Of a DNA stretch of 37,017 bases, positions 15,887-23,766 are shown in pieces (the stretch's first letter is position 1; each line of letters opens with the position of its first letter). Both the position numbers and the translations under genes were made by a program. The DNA comes from a virus. The notes under the pieces are model-generated. The model saw nothing but the letters and a program-made list of their open reading frames with translations, made no database searches and was not told where the DNA came from. The stretch lies in the IMG/VR virus record IMGVR_UViG_3300042520_002913, positions 1-37,017 of that record; one strand, written 5' to 3'.

Positions 15887-16366
15887 ATGACACAATTAGC
15901 AACATACGTTCCTGGACATTTTTCGTCCACAGAAAGGGTTTATCGCCAGTTACCTGCTCTGTTTAACGACAACTGGCTTAACAGCATCTTTGGAGAAGTA
16001 GATAAAGCATTTGACGTACCTAATGCAGTTTATCCTTATAATGTTCTTCAAATAAGAAATTCTAAAGAAGAAATAATTCAATATGAAGTTGAAGTAGCTC
16101 TTGCGGGAGTCGGCAAAGATAGTATCGACGTAAAAGTAAGAGACGGCAAATTGTATATTGACATTAATAACGAAAAGGAAAAACCTACCGATACGGTAAC
16201 GTATCTTAAGCGCGGTATTAGTCAAAGAAAAGGTAGCATGGCCTTTAATTTAGACGAAAAAGTTAATTCTAAAAAAATTAGCTCTACCTTTAAAGACGGG
16301 TTACTTAGAATTATAATTCCGGTAGTAAAACCGGAAACGATTGACATAGACATTAAAGTAGAATAA
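15887..16366 (+). CDS. hsp20: Small heat-shock protein, Hsp20/alpha-crystallin family
   Basis: A 159-residue ATP-independent chaperone of the phage Hsp20 type. The alpha-crystallin domain spans about residues 50-150: YPYNVLQI, then YEVEVALAGVGKDSIDVKV, DGKLYIDI, a loop, YLKRGISQRKGSMAFNL, and the conserved terminal block FKDGLLRIIIP (135-145), in which A-x-x-x-G-x-L of cellular Hsp20 appears as F-K-D-G-L-L. An N-terminal 45-residue arm rich in aromatics should drive oligomer assembly. Hsp20 genes are regular in T4-like cyanophages and other marine myoviruses and are thought to aid virion assembly or protect phage proteins. A strong terminator follows, so it is a single-gene late unit. Confidence 0.92.
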   Translation: MTQLATYVPGHFSSTERVYRQLPALFNDNWLNSIFGEVDKAFDVPNAVYPYNVLQIRNSKEEIIQYEVEVALAGVGKDSIDVKVRDGKLYIDINNEKEKPTDTVTYLKRGISQRKGSMAFNLDEKVNSKKISSTFKDGLLRIIIPVVKPETIDIDIKVE

Positions 16367-16390
16367 AATTCACTTAAATACGATATACTT

Positions 16391-16426
16391 AAAAGGGGGG
16401 TTTCTAAAGAACCCCCCTTTCTTTTT
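16391..16426 (+). terminator. Intrinsic terminator after hsp20
   Basis: AAAGGGGGGTT (16392-16402) pairs perfectly with AACCCCCCTTT (16410-16420) around a 7-base loop and is followed by TTTCTTTTT. Six consecutive G-C pairs make it the strongest hairpin in the window. Confidence 0.93.
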
Positions 16427-16436
16427 AAAAACTAAG

Positions 16437-16444
16437 AATAAATA
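16437..16444 (+). promoter_or_regulatory. Candidate T4-type late promoter box
   Basis: AATAAATA ends 8 bases before the GTG of the 1675-residue tail gene and sits just past the hsp20 terminator. It is the clearest promoter of the main structural block. Confidence 0.6.
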
Positions 16445-16452
16445 CTTACAGA

Positions 16453-19400
16453 GTGGAAACTAATTTCTTAAAACAAAAGTTCGATATTGACCCACAAGGA
16501 GCATCAGAAGATAGCAATGCTCCATTGTCTTATATTGAATGGAAGCAAAAACGTCCTCAATTAGTTGAACGTCAGTCCAACTATCATTATGCCCAATATG
16601 TAATTAAATGGTTTCAACAAAATAAAATTAAAAACAAAGATAGCAATTTTTTATTAAAACAAAAGTATTTGTATTTGCTAGATCAACTGCAAATATTTTT
16701 TACAGAAAAGGAAAAAACTGAGTGGTATTCTAAAATAAATTTAGCTGATAAAACGGAACTTCTGTTAGCAATTCCTTTTTTTGCAAAAAAATTAAAAAAC
16801 ATAGCTTTATACTATCTTGGATTAAGAAAAAAACTAAAACACACTAAATTAAAATATAATACCGTCGGTACGGAAGCTGGATTAAAACAAAATATATACA
16901 ATTATTTACTAACCCTTTCCCAGAATGAAGCAGATGTTATATTTAAGGATTATGTTCCTGCGCTATCTGGATTAAAAAATTCTTTGGTTGTGGATGTCGA
17001 AGAACTATACGACGATAAAGATTATTTTGACAAGGCCTTTTCTGGTTCATTAGCAGTTAACTACAATCTTTTTCATAAAGCTACAGAAGAGTATTATAAT
17101 ACTAAAGGAATTAGCTTGTCATCCGATGAATGGCTATTTGATTGTTTGTCTATCATACCTTTAGATAATTTCGATACATTTGTAAATACGTTAACTTCAC
17201 AATTATTAGAACAAACGGATGCTGAACTTTATAAAGATTTTGTAGAAAAATATTTGTCTGAAAATAAATTTTTAACCAAAGCCAATCAACAAACAAACAA
17301 CGTAGAAGTTTTAAACAATACTATTCAAACCGGCAGTAACGTATTTTATTACCCCTATTCGACAATTGATCCCACTATAAATTTAACGATATCTACTCCC
17401 GTTGTATATCTTAGTTCTCTTTCTTTACAAGGAACGACCGGAGGAACTTCTGTAGAAGATTCTGATACCATTTTCGTAAAAACAGGAAATGTATTAAGGG
17501 GAGCATGGCTCAAATACGAACAATATAACAATAATAATATAAGCCTAAATGCTCAAATTAGACAAAACACGACAACTAAATTTATTTTTCCTTATCCTGG
17601 ATATGGATTATCTTCAGAGGATTTTTCGTGGACCGGTCCTGATACTAACACCACGGTCGAATATGATTTTTTAGCCAGTAAATTAAAAGAAGCAATAAAT
17701 CAAGAATATTGGAATCAACAACTTCTCGCAAACAACTGCCAATCCGTTTACATTAATAATACTACATTGGCTGAAAATCAAGCAACGTCAAACCCAAGGC
17801 CTAATTTTGCTGACCAACTTTTTGTGCAAAACCGAAACCAAAAAGAAACATTTCTTCCTTTAACTGAAGAAAATGGAGCATGGCTTTACGAATTTAAATC
17901 CACAGCTTTACCTGTTGTTTCCCCAAATACGAGTGATCAAAAAAACACAAAGTACATTTGGCCTTATGAAATGCTTAGTTCGAGTAATGAATTTGCTCAG
18001 CACTTTTTGTCTATGGACTACAATGATGTATGTAATCCTGTTTCTGTTAATATTTTACATACTCCGTTTGCAATTGCTTCTAATAAATTCAACACAGCAG
18101 ATAAAATATACAAATTCAACAGCGTTGAAGATACAATCGAAACAGCTACGGAATGTTGTTGGCTTTCAGGAAATACAATAAAAGACGGAAAGCATTATTT
18201 TGTAGAGCAGACAGGGTTTTCTTCTATATTCAAATCCGGAGAAGTTGTTAGGTTTTTATGGACTGGCCCGACAACGGAATTGAGTGAAATTTTTAAACCG
18301 ATTTCTCACAATAGCGATTGTCCCTTTGTGACAAATATTCCTTCTGTTTCTTCTTTAGAATGGCAAAAGTGTAGTTGTAAGCAAGTTTATTATACTCCAT
18401 TTGGTCATTCTGGAGATCGGTTTTTTTACAATCAAGAAATGGCTGATTTTATTGCTGTTGATTTTTCTGATGGGGTTTCAAGTTTTGATAGAAGTACTTG
18501 GAAAGATTTATCAGGTAACGAGTTGTTGAATTCTCCTCATTTTGCTTGGTTTCAGACATACGATTCAACTGGTTGGAAAAACGGAAATTGGGTTAACGGA
18601 CAAGATTCCGGTCTTGCTCCACTAGCATTAGAAAGAGGAAAACGTTATTTTTATAAGCGTTATAAAAAGAAAAACGGAGAAATTCTTCCGTTTTATGCTG
18701 TCAACTATGATTTTGACGGAACAACAAACGCCAAACAAAAATGGATATCAGCAAAGTTAAACGAAGACGGGGAATGGATAAATACAAATGAAATCACAAA
18801 CACAAAACTTTACGCTGGAAATTTATTCAAATATGAAAGAATTGATCAAACGACTTCGCAAATAATTTCTAGCGAGTTGGTAGAAAACACAGGAGAAAAT
18901 AAAGGAAGCATTTGGTCAAGCTTGGATTATTTAGTATCCGGCACTTATTTTGATACGACGTATATTTCTTGGCCTGTTCAAGAAATGCAAATATTTGCAA
19001 CATCTCAGACTCCTCCTTTTAATTTACAAGAATTAGATGAATTATATTGGTGGGAAATCCGACATACTTTATATCCAACCGTTTCAGTGTTAATTGAAAG
19101 TCCGGTCGAAACTGTGTTTTCCGACCCAATTGCAAGCTCATCTACAACAACTACTGGCGGCGGGGCAGCAATTACCACAACAGTTGCTGTTCCTCCTGTA
19201 TTAATATCGAGCTATCGTATAAACAAAACTGTATTCTCATTTACTCCTCCTCTTACAGGAATATATTCAATAAAAGTTCACGCAAAAAGTAAAACAGGAG
19301 CTCCTTTAACGTTTACGAACATCCCTCATTTAACCGTAGTGCCTCAATTTAGAGAAGAAGAAAAACTTGTAAATTTTGGACATCCGTCTAATGGCTTTTT

Positions 19401-21480
19401 GTTGGAGCAACCTTTGTATGGTTGGAATTATAATTTAAAAACAGTAGATCCGGATGCAGAAGGAGCAAAACCATACTGGGCTATATTATACACTCAAAGA
19501 GACGAGAATACAAAATTTAAAGGAACAAAAAGTTGGGGATATCCAAATAATTTTATTGATAATTATTTGCCCAATCATCATCCAAAAATTTCTCCGCTGT
19601 CCTTAACATATGGATCTGTTTTATCTTATAATAGAATTGGCTATTCGTTTAAGTGGACACAACCAATAGAATACCAAACCTTTAACGGAAATTCTCGCTG
19701 GTGCAAGTTAAATGTAGACGAAGAATCTTTTTCTAATTTGTCAGAAATTTTTAATTCAAAAAAACGAAACGATTTATCTGTAGTTGCAACAACTGAACCA
19801 AGCGACATAAAATTATCGAACATCGTAGATGGATATCCTGCAGAAGTAACTTATTATGCTCAAAATAGTTTTGTGTGGAATGTTTCTGTAGAACCTAATA
19901 CATCAAGCACAGCGGTTGGGAGTGATACTGAATTGTTATATACAGCACAATCTCCTTGGTCTAATTTGGGTAACAGATTTTATGCAACAATTGCAACAAT
20001 ACCTGTTCTTGAAGAAATGCGTTCGGAATCCGAAATTGGTGGTTATTTCTTGCCTCAACATTTGGGGGCGTCAATGTACATTAACAAAAATTTCGAAACA
20101 TCTCTCAATAATTTTTCTTTAAGCGCTGATGTGTTGACTGAAGATTTAAATGCTCACATTGGAGGGTTTGGGCGATCTGGAATTGATCATTCAAGCAACT
20201 ATACTTGGAATGAGAAAAATAGTTGGATGAAAGGTTCTTCTGTTGCTGGAGCAAACAGAGGAGAAGTAAAAGCTAAATATTCAAAAACTCTTCAAACGTT
20301 TATCCCATACGAAGAAAGCAATTCTGAAGTTCCATTAGGTCTAATAAACCAAAAAAGTCGGCTCACACCTTGGAGTAGCAATTCTACCGCAGAATGGAAT
20401 GACCTTAAAAATAATCCAGAAAGTTTTACTGGAATAAAAAGTGTATCAGCTTGGTTGGATGATCAAGTACTTAAAACTGATGATTTAACGATTGATAATT
20501 GGGTTTCTGACATTTATGGAAATCAATACGGAATACTTAAAAACCTCAATGGTTGTTCAAACTACAACAGTCGTTATACATCAGGAACTTTATGGACTAG
20601 ATTAAACAATCAAACGGTTCAACCGGCGACGGAAAGTTTAAGTTTAATTTTCGATAAATTCAAAACTAAAAGTTTTTATTTGGAGTTAACAGGAAGCAGC
20701 ATTAAAACCATTGATTGCTTTTTTGATACGTTAATGATAGAAACCTCTAGCACTTTGTTATTTTGTGTACTCGAGTTTGATTATGAGAATTCTTTATTAA
20801 CCACAAATTACGACAACGTTGTCATTTGTGATATTTTGTCTGATACTTTCAAATTTGAAAATACGTGGTTACAAATTCAACCGAAAACGGTCACGATTTT
20901 GTTTACAGATTTAAGTTCTTCAAAATTTATTCCAACCATATATAAATTAGATTTAGCAAACCGCAAATTTACTTTGGAATTTCCTAAGCGCACAGAAGAT
21001 TGGAATAACCTCAACGAAGCGTTGAGTGGAATAGATGTCGAAACGCTAGGACACGCTGTGTTTTCTTACGATTCAACTCACCAAACGTATTTGATTAATT
21101 ACAGCGGAGTTGATACGAACAGTCATTTATTCGTAATTGATTTTGAAATTGAGCAACAAGAAAATTTAAAACTAGTAGCAGCAAATCGTTTTTTTGAACA
21201 GACAACGAGCTCTCTTTTAAGTGGTATTCCTCCAATTGTGGACTTATCAGTATATGGCTATATTAACACTACAGCAGGAGCAATCATTAATTTTCCGATT
21301 ATAGCCACAAATTCTACCACAAATTGGCAAATAATTGGAACGTTTATTCCTGGTATAGCAATGAGCTCGACAGGAGTTGTAACTGGTTCGATATCTTCTC
21401 CTGGGACATATTATGTTAATTACAAAGTAACTAATAATTTTGGTTCAACAATTTATCCATTAACAATAACAGTTACATGA
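16453..21480 (+). CDS. Giant tail/baseplate structural protein with C-terminal Ig-like domain
   Basis: A 1675-residue protein, the largest in the window, starting at GTG right after a late promoter box and terminator. Residues 25-170 are helical: PLSYIEWKQKRPQLVERQ, then HYAQYVIKWFQQNK and AIPFFAKKLKNIALYYLGLR followed by KLKYNTVGTEAGL. I recall this N-terminal plan from the large baseplate or virion proteins of T4-like cyanophages. The middle is long, beta-rich and aromatic, with a low-complexity Ser/Thr/Gly stretch at about 895-910. The last 85 residues fit a He_PIG/Ig-like domain: ends of the type PPIVDLSVYG, IAMSSTGVVTGSISSPGTYY, TNNFGSTIYPLTITV. It overlaps the next gene by ATGA. It probably builds the baseplate periphery; exact equivalence to a T4 protein is not shown. 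Confidence 0.72.
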   Translation: METNFLKQKFDIDPQGASEDSNAPLSYIEWKQKRPQLVERQSNYHYAQYVIKWFQQNKIKNKDSNFLLKQKYLYLLDQLQIFFTEKEKTEWYSKINLADKTELLLAIPFFAKKLKNIALYYLGLRKKLKHTKLKYNTVGTEAGLKQNIYNYLLTLSQNEADVIFKDYVPALSGLKNSLVVDVEELYDDKDYFDKAFSGSLAVNYNLFHKATEEYYNTKGISLSSDEWLFDCLSIIPLDNFDTFVNTLTSQLLEQTDAELYKDFVEKYLSENKFLTKANQQTNNVEVLNNTIQTGSNVFYYPYSTIDPTINLTISTPVVYLSSLSLQGTTGGTSVEDSDTIFVKTGNVLRGAWLKYEQYNNNNISLNAQIRQNTTTKFIFPYPGYGLSSEDFSWTGPDTNTTVEYDFLASKLKEAINQEYWNQQLLANNCQSVYINNTTLAENQATSNPRPNFADQLFVQNRNQKETFLPLTEENGAWLYEFKSTALPVVSPNTSDQKNTKYIWPYEMLSSSNEFAQHFLSMDYNDVCNPVSVNILHTPFAIASNKFNTADKIYKFNSVEDTIETATECCWLSGNTIKDGKHYFVEQTGFSSIFKSGEVVRFLWTGPTTELSEIFKPISHNSDCPFVTNIPSVSSLEWQKCSCKQVYYTPFGHSGDRFFYNQEMADFIAVDFSDGVSSFDRSTWKDLSGNELLNSPHFAWFQTYDSTGWKNGNWVNGQDSGLAPLALERGKRYFYKRYKKKNGEILPFYAVNYDFDGTTNAKQKWISAKLNEDGEWINTNEITNTKLYAGNLFKYERIDQTTSQIISSELVENTGENKGSIWSSLDYLVSGTYFDTTYISWPVQEMQIFATSQTPPFNLQELDELYWWEIRHTLYPTVSVLIESPVETVFSDPIASSSTTTTGGGAAITTTVAVPPVLISSYRINKTVFSFTPPLTGIYSIKVHAKSKTGAPLTFTNIPHLTVVPQFREEEKLVNFGHPSNGFLLEQPLYGWNYNLKTVDPDAEGAKPYWAILYTQRDENTKFKGTKSWGYPNNFIDNYLPNHHPKISPLSLTYGSVLSYNRIGYSFKWTQPIEYQTFNGNSRWCKLNVDEESFSNLSEIFNSKKRNDLSVVATTEPSDIKLSNIVDGYPAEVTYYAQNSFVWNVSVEPNTSSTAVGSDTELLYTAQSPWSNLGNRFYATIATIPVLEEMRSESEIGGYFLPQHLGASMYINKNFETSLNNFSLSADVLTEDLNAHIGGFGRSGIDHSSNYTWNEKNSWMKGSSVAGANRGEVKAKYSKTLQTFIPYEESNSEVPLGLINQKSRLTPWSSNSTAEWNDLKNNPESFTGIKSVSAWLDDQVLKTDDLTIDNWVSDIYGNQYGILKNLNGCSNYNSRYTSGTLWTRLNNQTVQPATESLSLIFDKFKTKSFYLELTGSSIKTIDCFFDTLMIETSSTLLFCVLEFDYENSLLTTNYDNVVICDILSDTFKFENTWLQIQPKTVTILFTDLSSSKFIPTIYKLDLANRKFTLEFPKRTEDWNNLNEALSGIDVETLGHAVFSYDSTHQTYLINYSGVDTNSHLFVIDFEIEQQENLKLVAANRFFEQTTSSLLSGIPPIVDLSVYGYINTTAGAIINFPIIATNSTTNWQIIGTFIPGIAMSSTGVVTGSISSPGTYYVNYKVTNNFGSTIYPLTITVT

Positions 21481-22184
21481 GCGCGACACTTTCAGCAATT
21501 GGTACATTTGATGTTACCGAAACTACAACAGTTCAAAGATCTTATAAGTGGGATGATGGTATACCACTTGATACAATCACATATTATGATTTACTCATTA
21601 ATGAACCTCCTTTTGGAAGCACAAATTCTAGCGGAAAAATTTATGTCGGCACTGCTCCATTTATGTCCGTGACTCTTTCGTCTACATATACCCCCCATCC
21701 TTCTGCTGTAGCCGTTAAAAGAACATATGATTTTGGAGATTATTACAATTCCGAATTCAATACTGTTATTTCTACTTGTTTTAATGACGAAGAAATATGC
21801 CACACGTATATTATGCCTGGAACTTATACGATTAAAATGACAGTCGAAGAATATCGCAAGGTTGCTAAAACCATAATACCTGTAGGGCAATACGTTAAAC
21901 AAAATACTACTCCGACATATCCGATAGATATATACTGGCAGTGGAAAAATTTCTTATGTGAAGATCCAGAAAACCCATTAAATCGCAAATTAACGTGGAA
22001 CTATTCTAGTGACTGTTTTTGTTGTTATGTATGGAGAGACGCTATACCTTGTTTATGTGTCGACAATTGTGTGTGGGAAACTACGTGTCCAGTTGTAGAC
22101 AACAGCGTTTGCATTGATCCTGGACCGGTTTGTGATCCAATAACGTGGGAAAGTTCGACTTGTGAAATCCCTTCTACTATATAA
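21477..22184 (+). CDS. PKD-domain tail protein with Trp/Cys-rich C-terminus
   Basis: A 235-residue protein, translationally coupled to the giant tail gene by an ATGA overlap. The first 145 residues form a PKD-like domain: TYDFGDYYN followed by ICHTYIMPGTYTIKMTVEEY, the usual 'F-G-D...H-x-Y...G-x-Y-x-V' sequence. From about residue 150 to the end there is a Trp/Cys-rich tail with repeated units WKNFLC, WNYSSDCFCC, VWRDAIPCLC, VWETTC and TWESSTC. The same W-x(3,5)-C unit opens the next protein and recurs in the 1360-residue protein. Such units could form disulphide- or metal-stabilised stacks; no direct evidence. Structural role inferred from context. Confidence 0.65.
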   Translation: MSATLSAIGTFDVTETTTVQRSYKWDDGIPLDTITYYDLLINEPPFGSTNSSGKIYVGTAPFMSVTLSSTYTPHPSAVAVKRTYDFGDYYNSEFNTVISTCFNDEEICHTYIMPGTYTIKMTVEEYRKVAKTIIPVGQYVKQNTTPTYPIDIYWQWKNFLCEDPENPLNRKLTWNYSSDCFCCYVWRDAIPCLCVDNCVWETTCPVVDNSVCIDPGPVCDPITWESSTCEIPSTI

Positions 22185-22191
22185 TTTATTT

Positions 22192-22199
22192 TATAAGTA
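22192..22199 (+). promoter_or_regulatory. Candidate late promoter box (variant)
   Basis: TATAAGTA differs from the T4 late consensus TATAAATA by one base and ends 6 bases before the ATG at 22206. The same AAGTA variant appears before the fibre gene at 33348. Confidence 0.45.
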
Positions 22200-22205
22200 A
22201 AAGTT

Positions 22206-22850
22206 ATGGGAAATGTTACCTACAATACATGGGAGCAACAAACTTGCAACTCTTGTAAAACTCACGAACCTCCAAATATCGAGGTAGTAAAAACCGTATA
22301 TACGAGGGAGTTAATCGTAGAAGTATTAGAAAACTTTCCTACAGCTCATATAGATATATTTCAAGATCCAAATTTTTTAAATAGAAACTCTCCTTATAAA
22401 GTAAAGCTAACAGCCCGCAACGTGTTACCAGGAAGTTTTCCTATAGAACGGATAGATTGGGATTTAGGTGACGGTACTCCAATTAAAAGCCAAAAACGGT
22501 GGGCAATAAATACCGATACAGAATTTGAATATTCTGATGTATTTTTTGCTGATTGGAGAGATCCCAGAAATTACGATATAAATCACGTTTATGAAACTTC
22601 TCCTGGTTCTAATTTGACTTTTTATCCGTCACTTACGTGTTACGCGAGCTCTACTGGTTCGTATGATTGCGTAAAAGGAATTGTTGGTCCTATTAATCCA
22701 TCTCCGATTTTAACTGAAAACGACGAAGCAAATAATGCAGTTAATAAACGAAAACCGCTAAATTTGATACAAAATGAACTAACTGATCACGGAAAAGTTT
22801 TACTTGGAGAGTTAGATTGTACGGCTGTTATTTGGAGGTACAATAAATAA
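22206..22850 (+). CDS. PKD-domain tail protein
   Basis: A 214-residue protein. It opens with NTWEQQTCNSC, a W-x(4)-C unit matching the tail of the preceding protein. Residues 50-160 look like a PKD domain: PYKVKLTARNVLP, then RIDWDLGDGTPI and later NHVYETSPGSNLTFYPSL, with a 35-residue loop between the D-x-G-D-G strand and the closing H-x-Y strand. The C-terminus is a short amphipathic segment (RKPLNLIQNELTD) and GELDCTAVIWRYNK. The stop codon lies within the late promoter box of the next gene. Role in the tail inferred from neighbours. Confidence 0.65.
   Translation: MGNVTYNTWEQQTCNSCKTHEPPNIEVVKTVYTRELIVEVLENFPTAHIDIFQDPNFLNRNSPYKVKLTARNVLPGSFPIERIDWDLGDGTPIKSQKRWAINTDTEFEYSDVFFADWRDPRNYDINHVYETSPGSNLTFYPSLTCYASSTGSYDCVKGIVGPINPSPILTENDEANNAVNKRKPLNLIQNELTDHGKVLLGELDCTAVIWRYNK
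22842..22849 (+). promoter_or_regulatory. Candidate T4-type late promoter box overlapping a stop codon
   Basis: AATAAATA covers the last codons and TAA stop of the preceding gene (codons AAT AAA TAA at 22842-22850) and ends 11 bases before the ATG at 22861. Confidence 0.6.
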
Positions 22851-22860
22851 ACTTATTGTT

Positions 22861-23766
22861 ATGTCGTTTACCGTTAATGATCATTGGTTGTCTGCACTAT
22901 CTCCTGTAAAATTTGTTTATGATTTTGCAGACGGTCAAGAGTTTAAGGGACAATATAAACCGATTCGAAATAACTTTTTTTATTACGGACACGAAGCGTT
23001 TAAAAATTTTAAAGATGCAACTTTGAGCAAAAAAAGCGCTTTGGTATTAACCGATACTAAGCAATTGCAAGACATTTTAACTTCTAAAGCTGTTTCTTAT
23101 TCCGTCGGAAAATACGTTGCAGGTAGTTTGTTTTTAAAAATGGAAGATAGATTTTTAACCACAAAAAACAATCTACTGTATAGAGGAGCTCCGTGCGGAA
23201 ATGCCTCAGATGCAGCATTAATGACTATTTCTTTAGTTGGAGACAGCTTAGCTGAAATTAGAATTGGTTCGAAGTTTATTGAAATAGACAGCAACTATCC
23301 ATTTACAGCAAAATTAGTAGATTCCGAAACATTCGGAGAAGCTCAATATAGACGGTTTGAAATTGAAGTAGCGAATAATAAAATAGCGTTTAAAATTAAA
23401 ACTCCTATTGGATATAGATTTTTAGCTTTTGGTAAAGATAATGTATTAAGAGCCGTAGGTGTTGAATTGAACAACACTATAGTAAACAATTATCATTTTG
23501 ATGCTGTATTTCAAACGAGATCCTTTATTGATTATGGCTTTGATATCTCTAAAGGAGAAATGGTGGAATCGAAATATTTCAATGAAACTGACAAACAACT
23601 GCACAATGAAAATTTAAATATTAAACAAAGCATGTTTAGAAATACTCACTATCTAATGGAGTGTCCGACTTTAAATATATCTTTAAGTGGAGTTGTGGGA
23701 GCCAACTTAATTAATCTTAAAACTAATTACTCTTCTTCTGGAGTATTTCTTCCTTCGTTTTTATGA
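22861..23766 (+). CDS. Structural protein of unknown function in the tail block
   Basis: A 301-residue protein not recognised by family. It is soluble, mixed beta-rich, and carries no signal peptide or membrane segment. Notable segments are SPVKFVYDFADGQEFKG at the N-terminus, YRFLAFGKDNVLRAVGVELN in the middle and LMECPTLNISLSGVVGANL near the end. It starts right after a late promoter box and overlaps the next gene by ATGA, so its product is made in step with the 825-residue LamG/propeller protein and probably assembles with it. Confidence 0.55.
   Translation: MSFTVNDHWLSALSPVKFVYDFADGQEFKGQYKPIRNNFFYYGHEAFKNFKDATLSKKSALVLTDTKQLQDILTSKAVSYSVGKYVAGSLFLKMEDRFLTTKNNLLYRGAPCGNASDAALMTISLVGDSLAEIRIGSKFIEIDSNYPFTAKLVDSETFGEAQYRRFEIEVANNKIAFKIKTPIGYRFLAFGKDNVLRAVGVELNNTIVNNYHFDAVFQTRSFIDYGFDISKGEMVESKYFNETDKQLHNENLNIKQSMFRNTHYLMECPTLNISLSGVVGANLINLKTNYSSSGVFLPSFL

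Noticed and set aside
16453-16455. Searching for an ATG start for the giant tail gene instead of GTG
   Set aside because: No upstream ATG fits between the promoter box and the reading frame, and the GTG has the same spacing to the box as ATG starts elsewhere.
22140-22215. Genes 21477-22184 and 22206-22850 as one broken gene, because the W-x-C units run across the junction
   Set aside because: A late promoter box and a clean start lie between them, and each protein has its own PKD-like domain.
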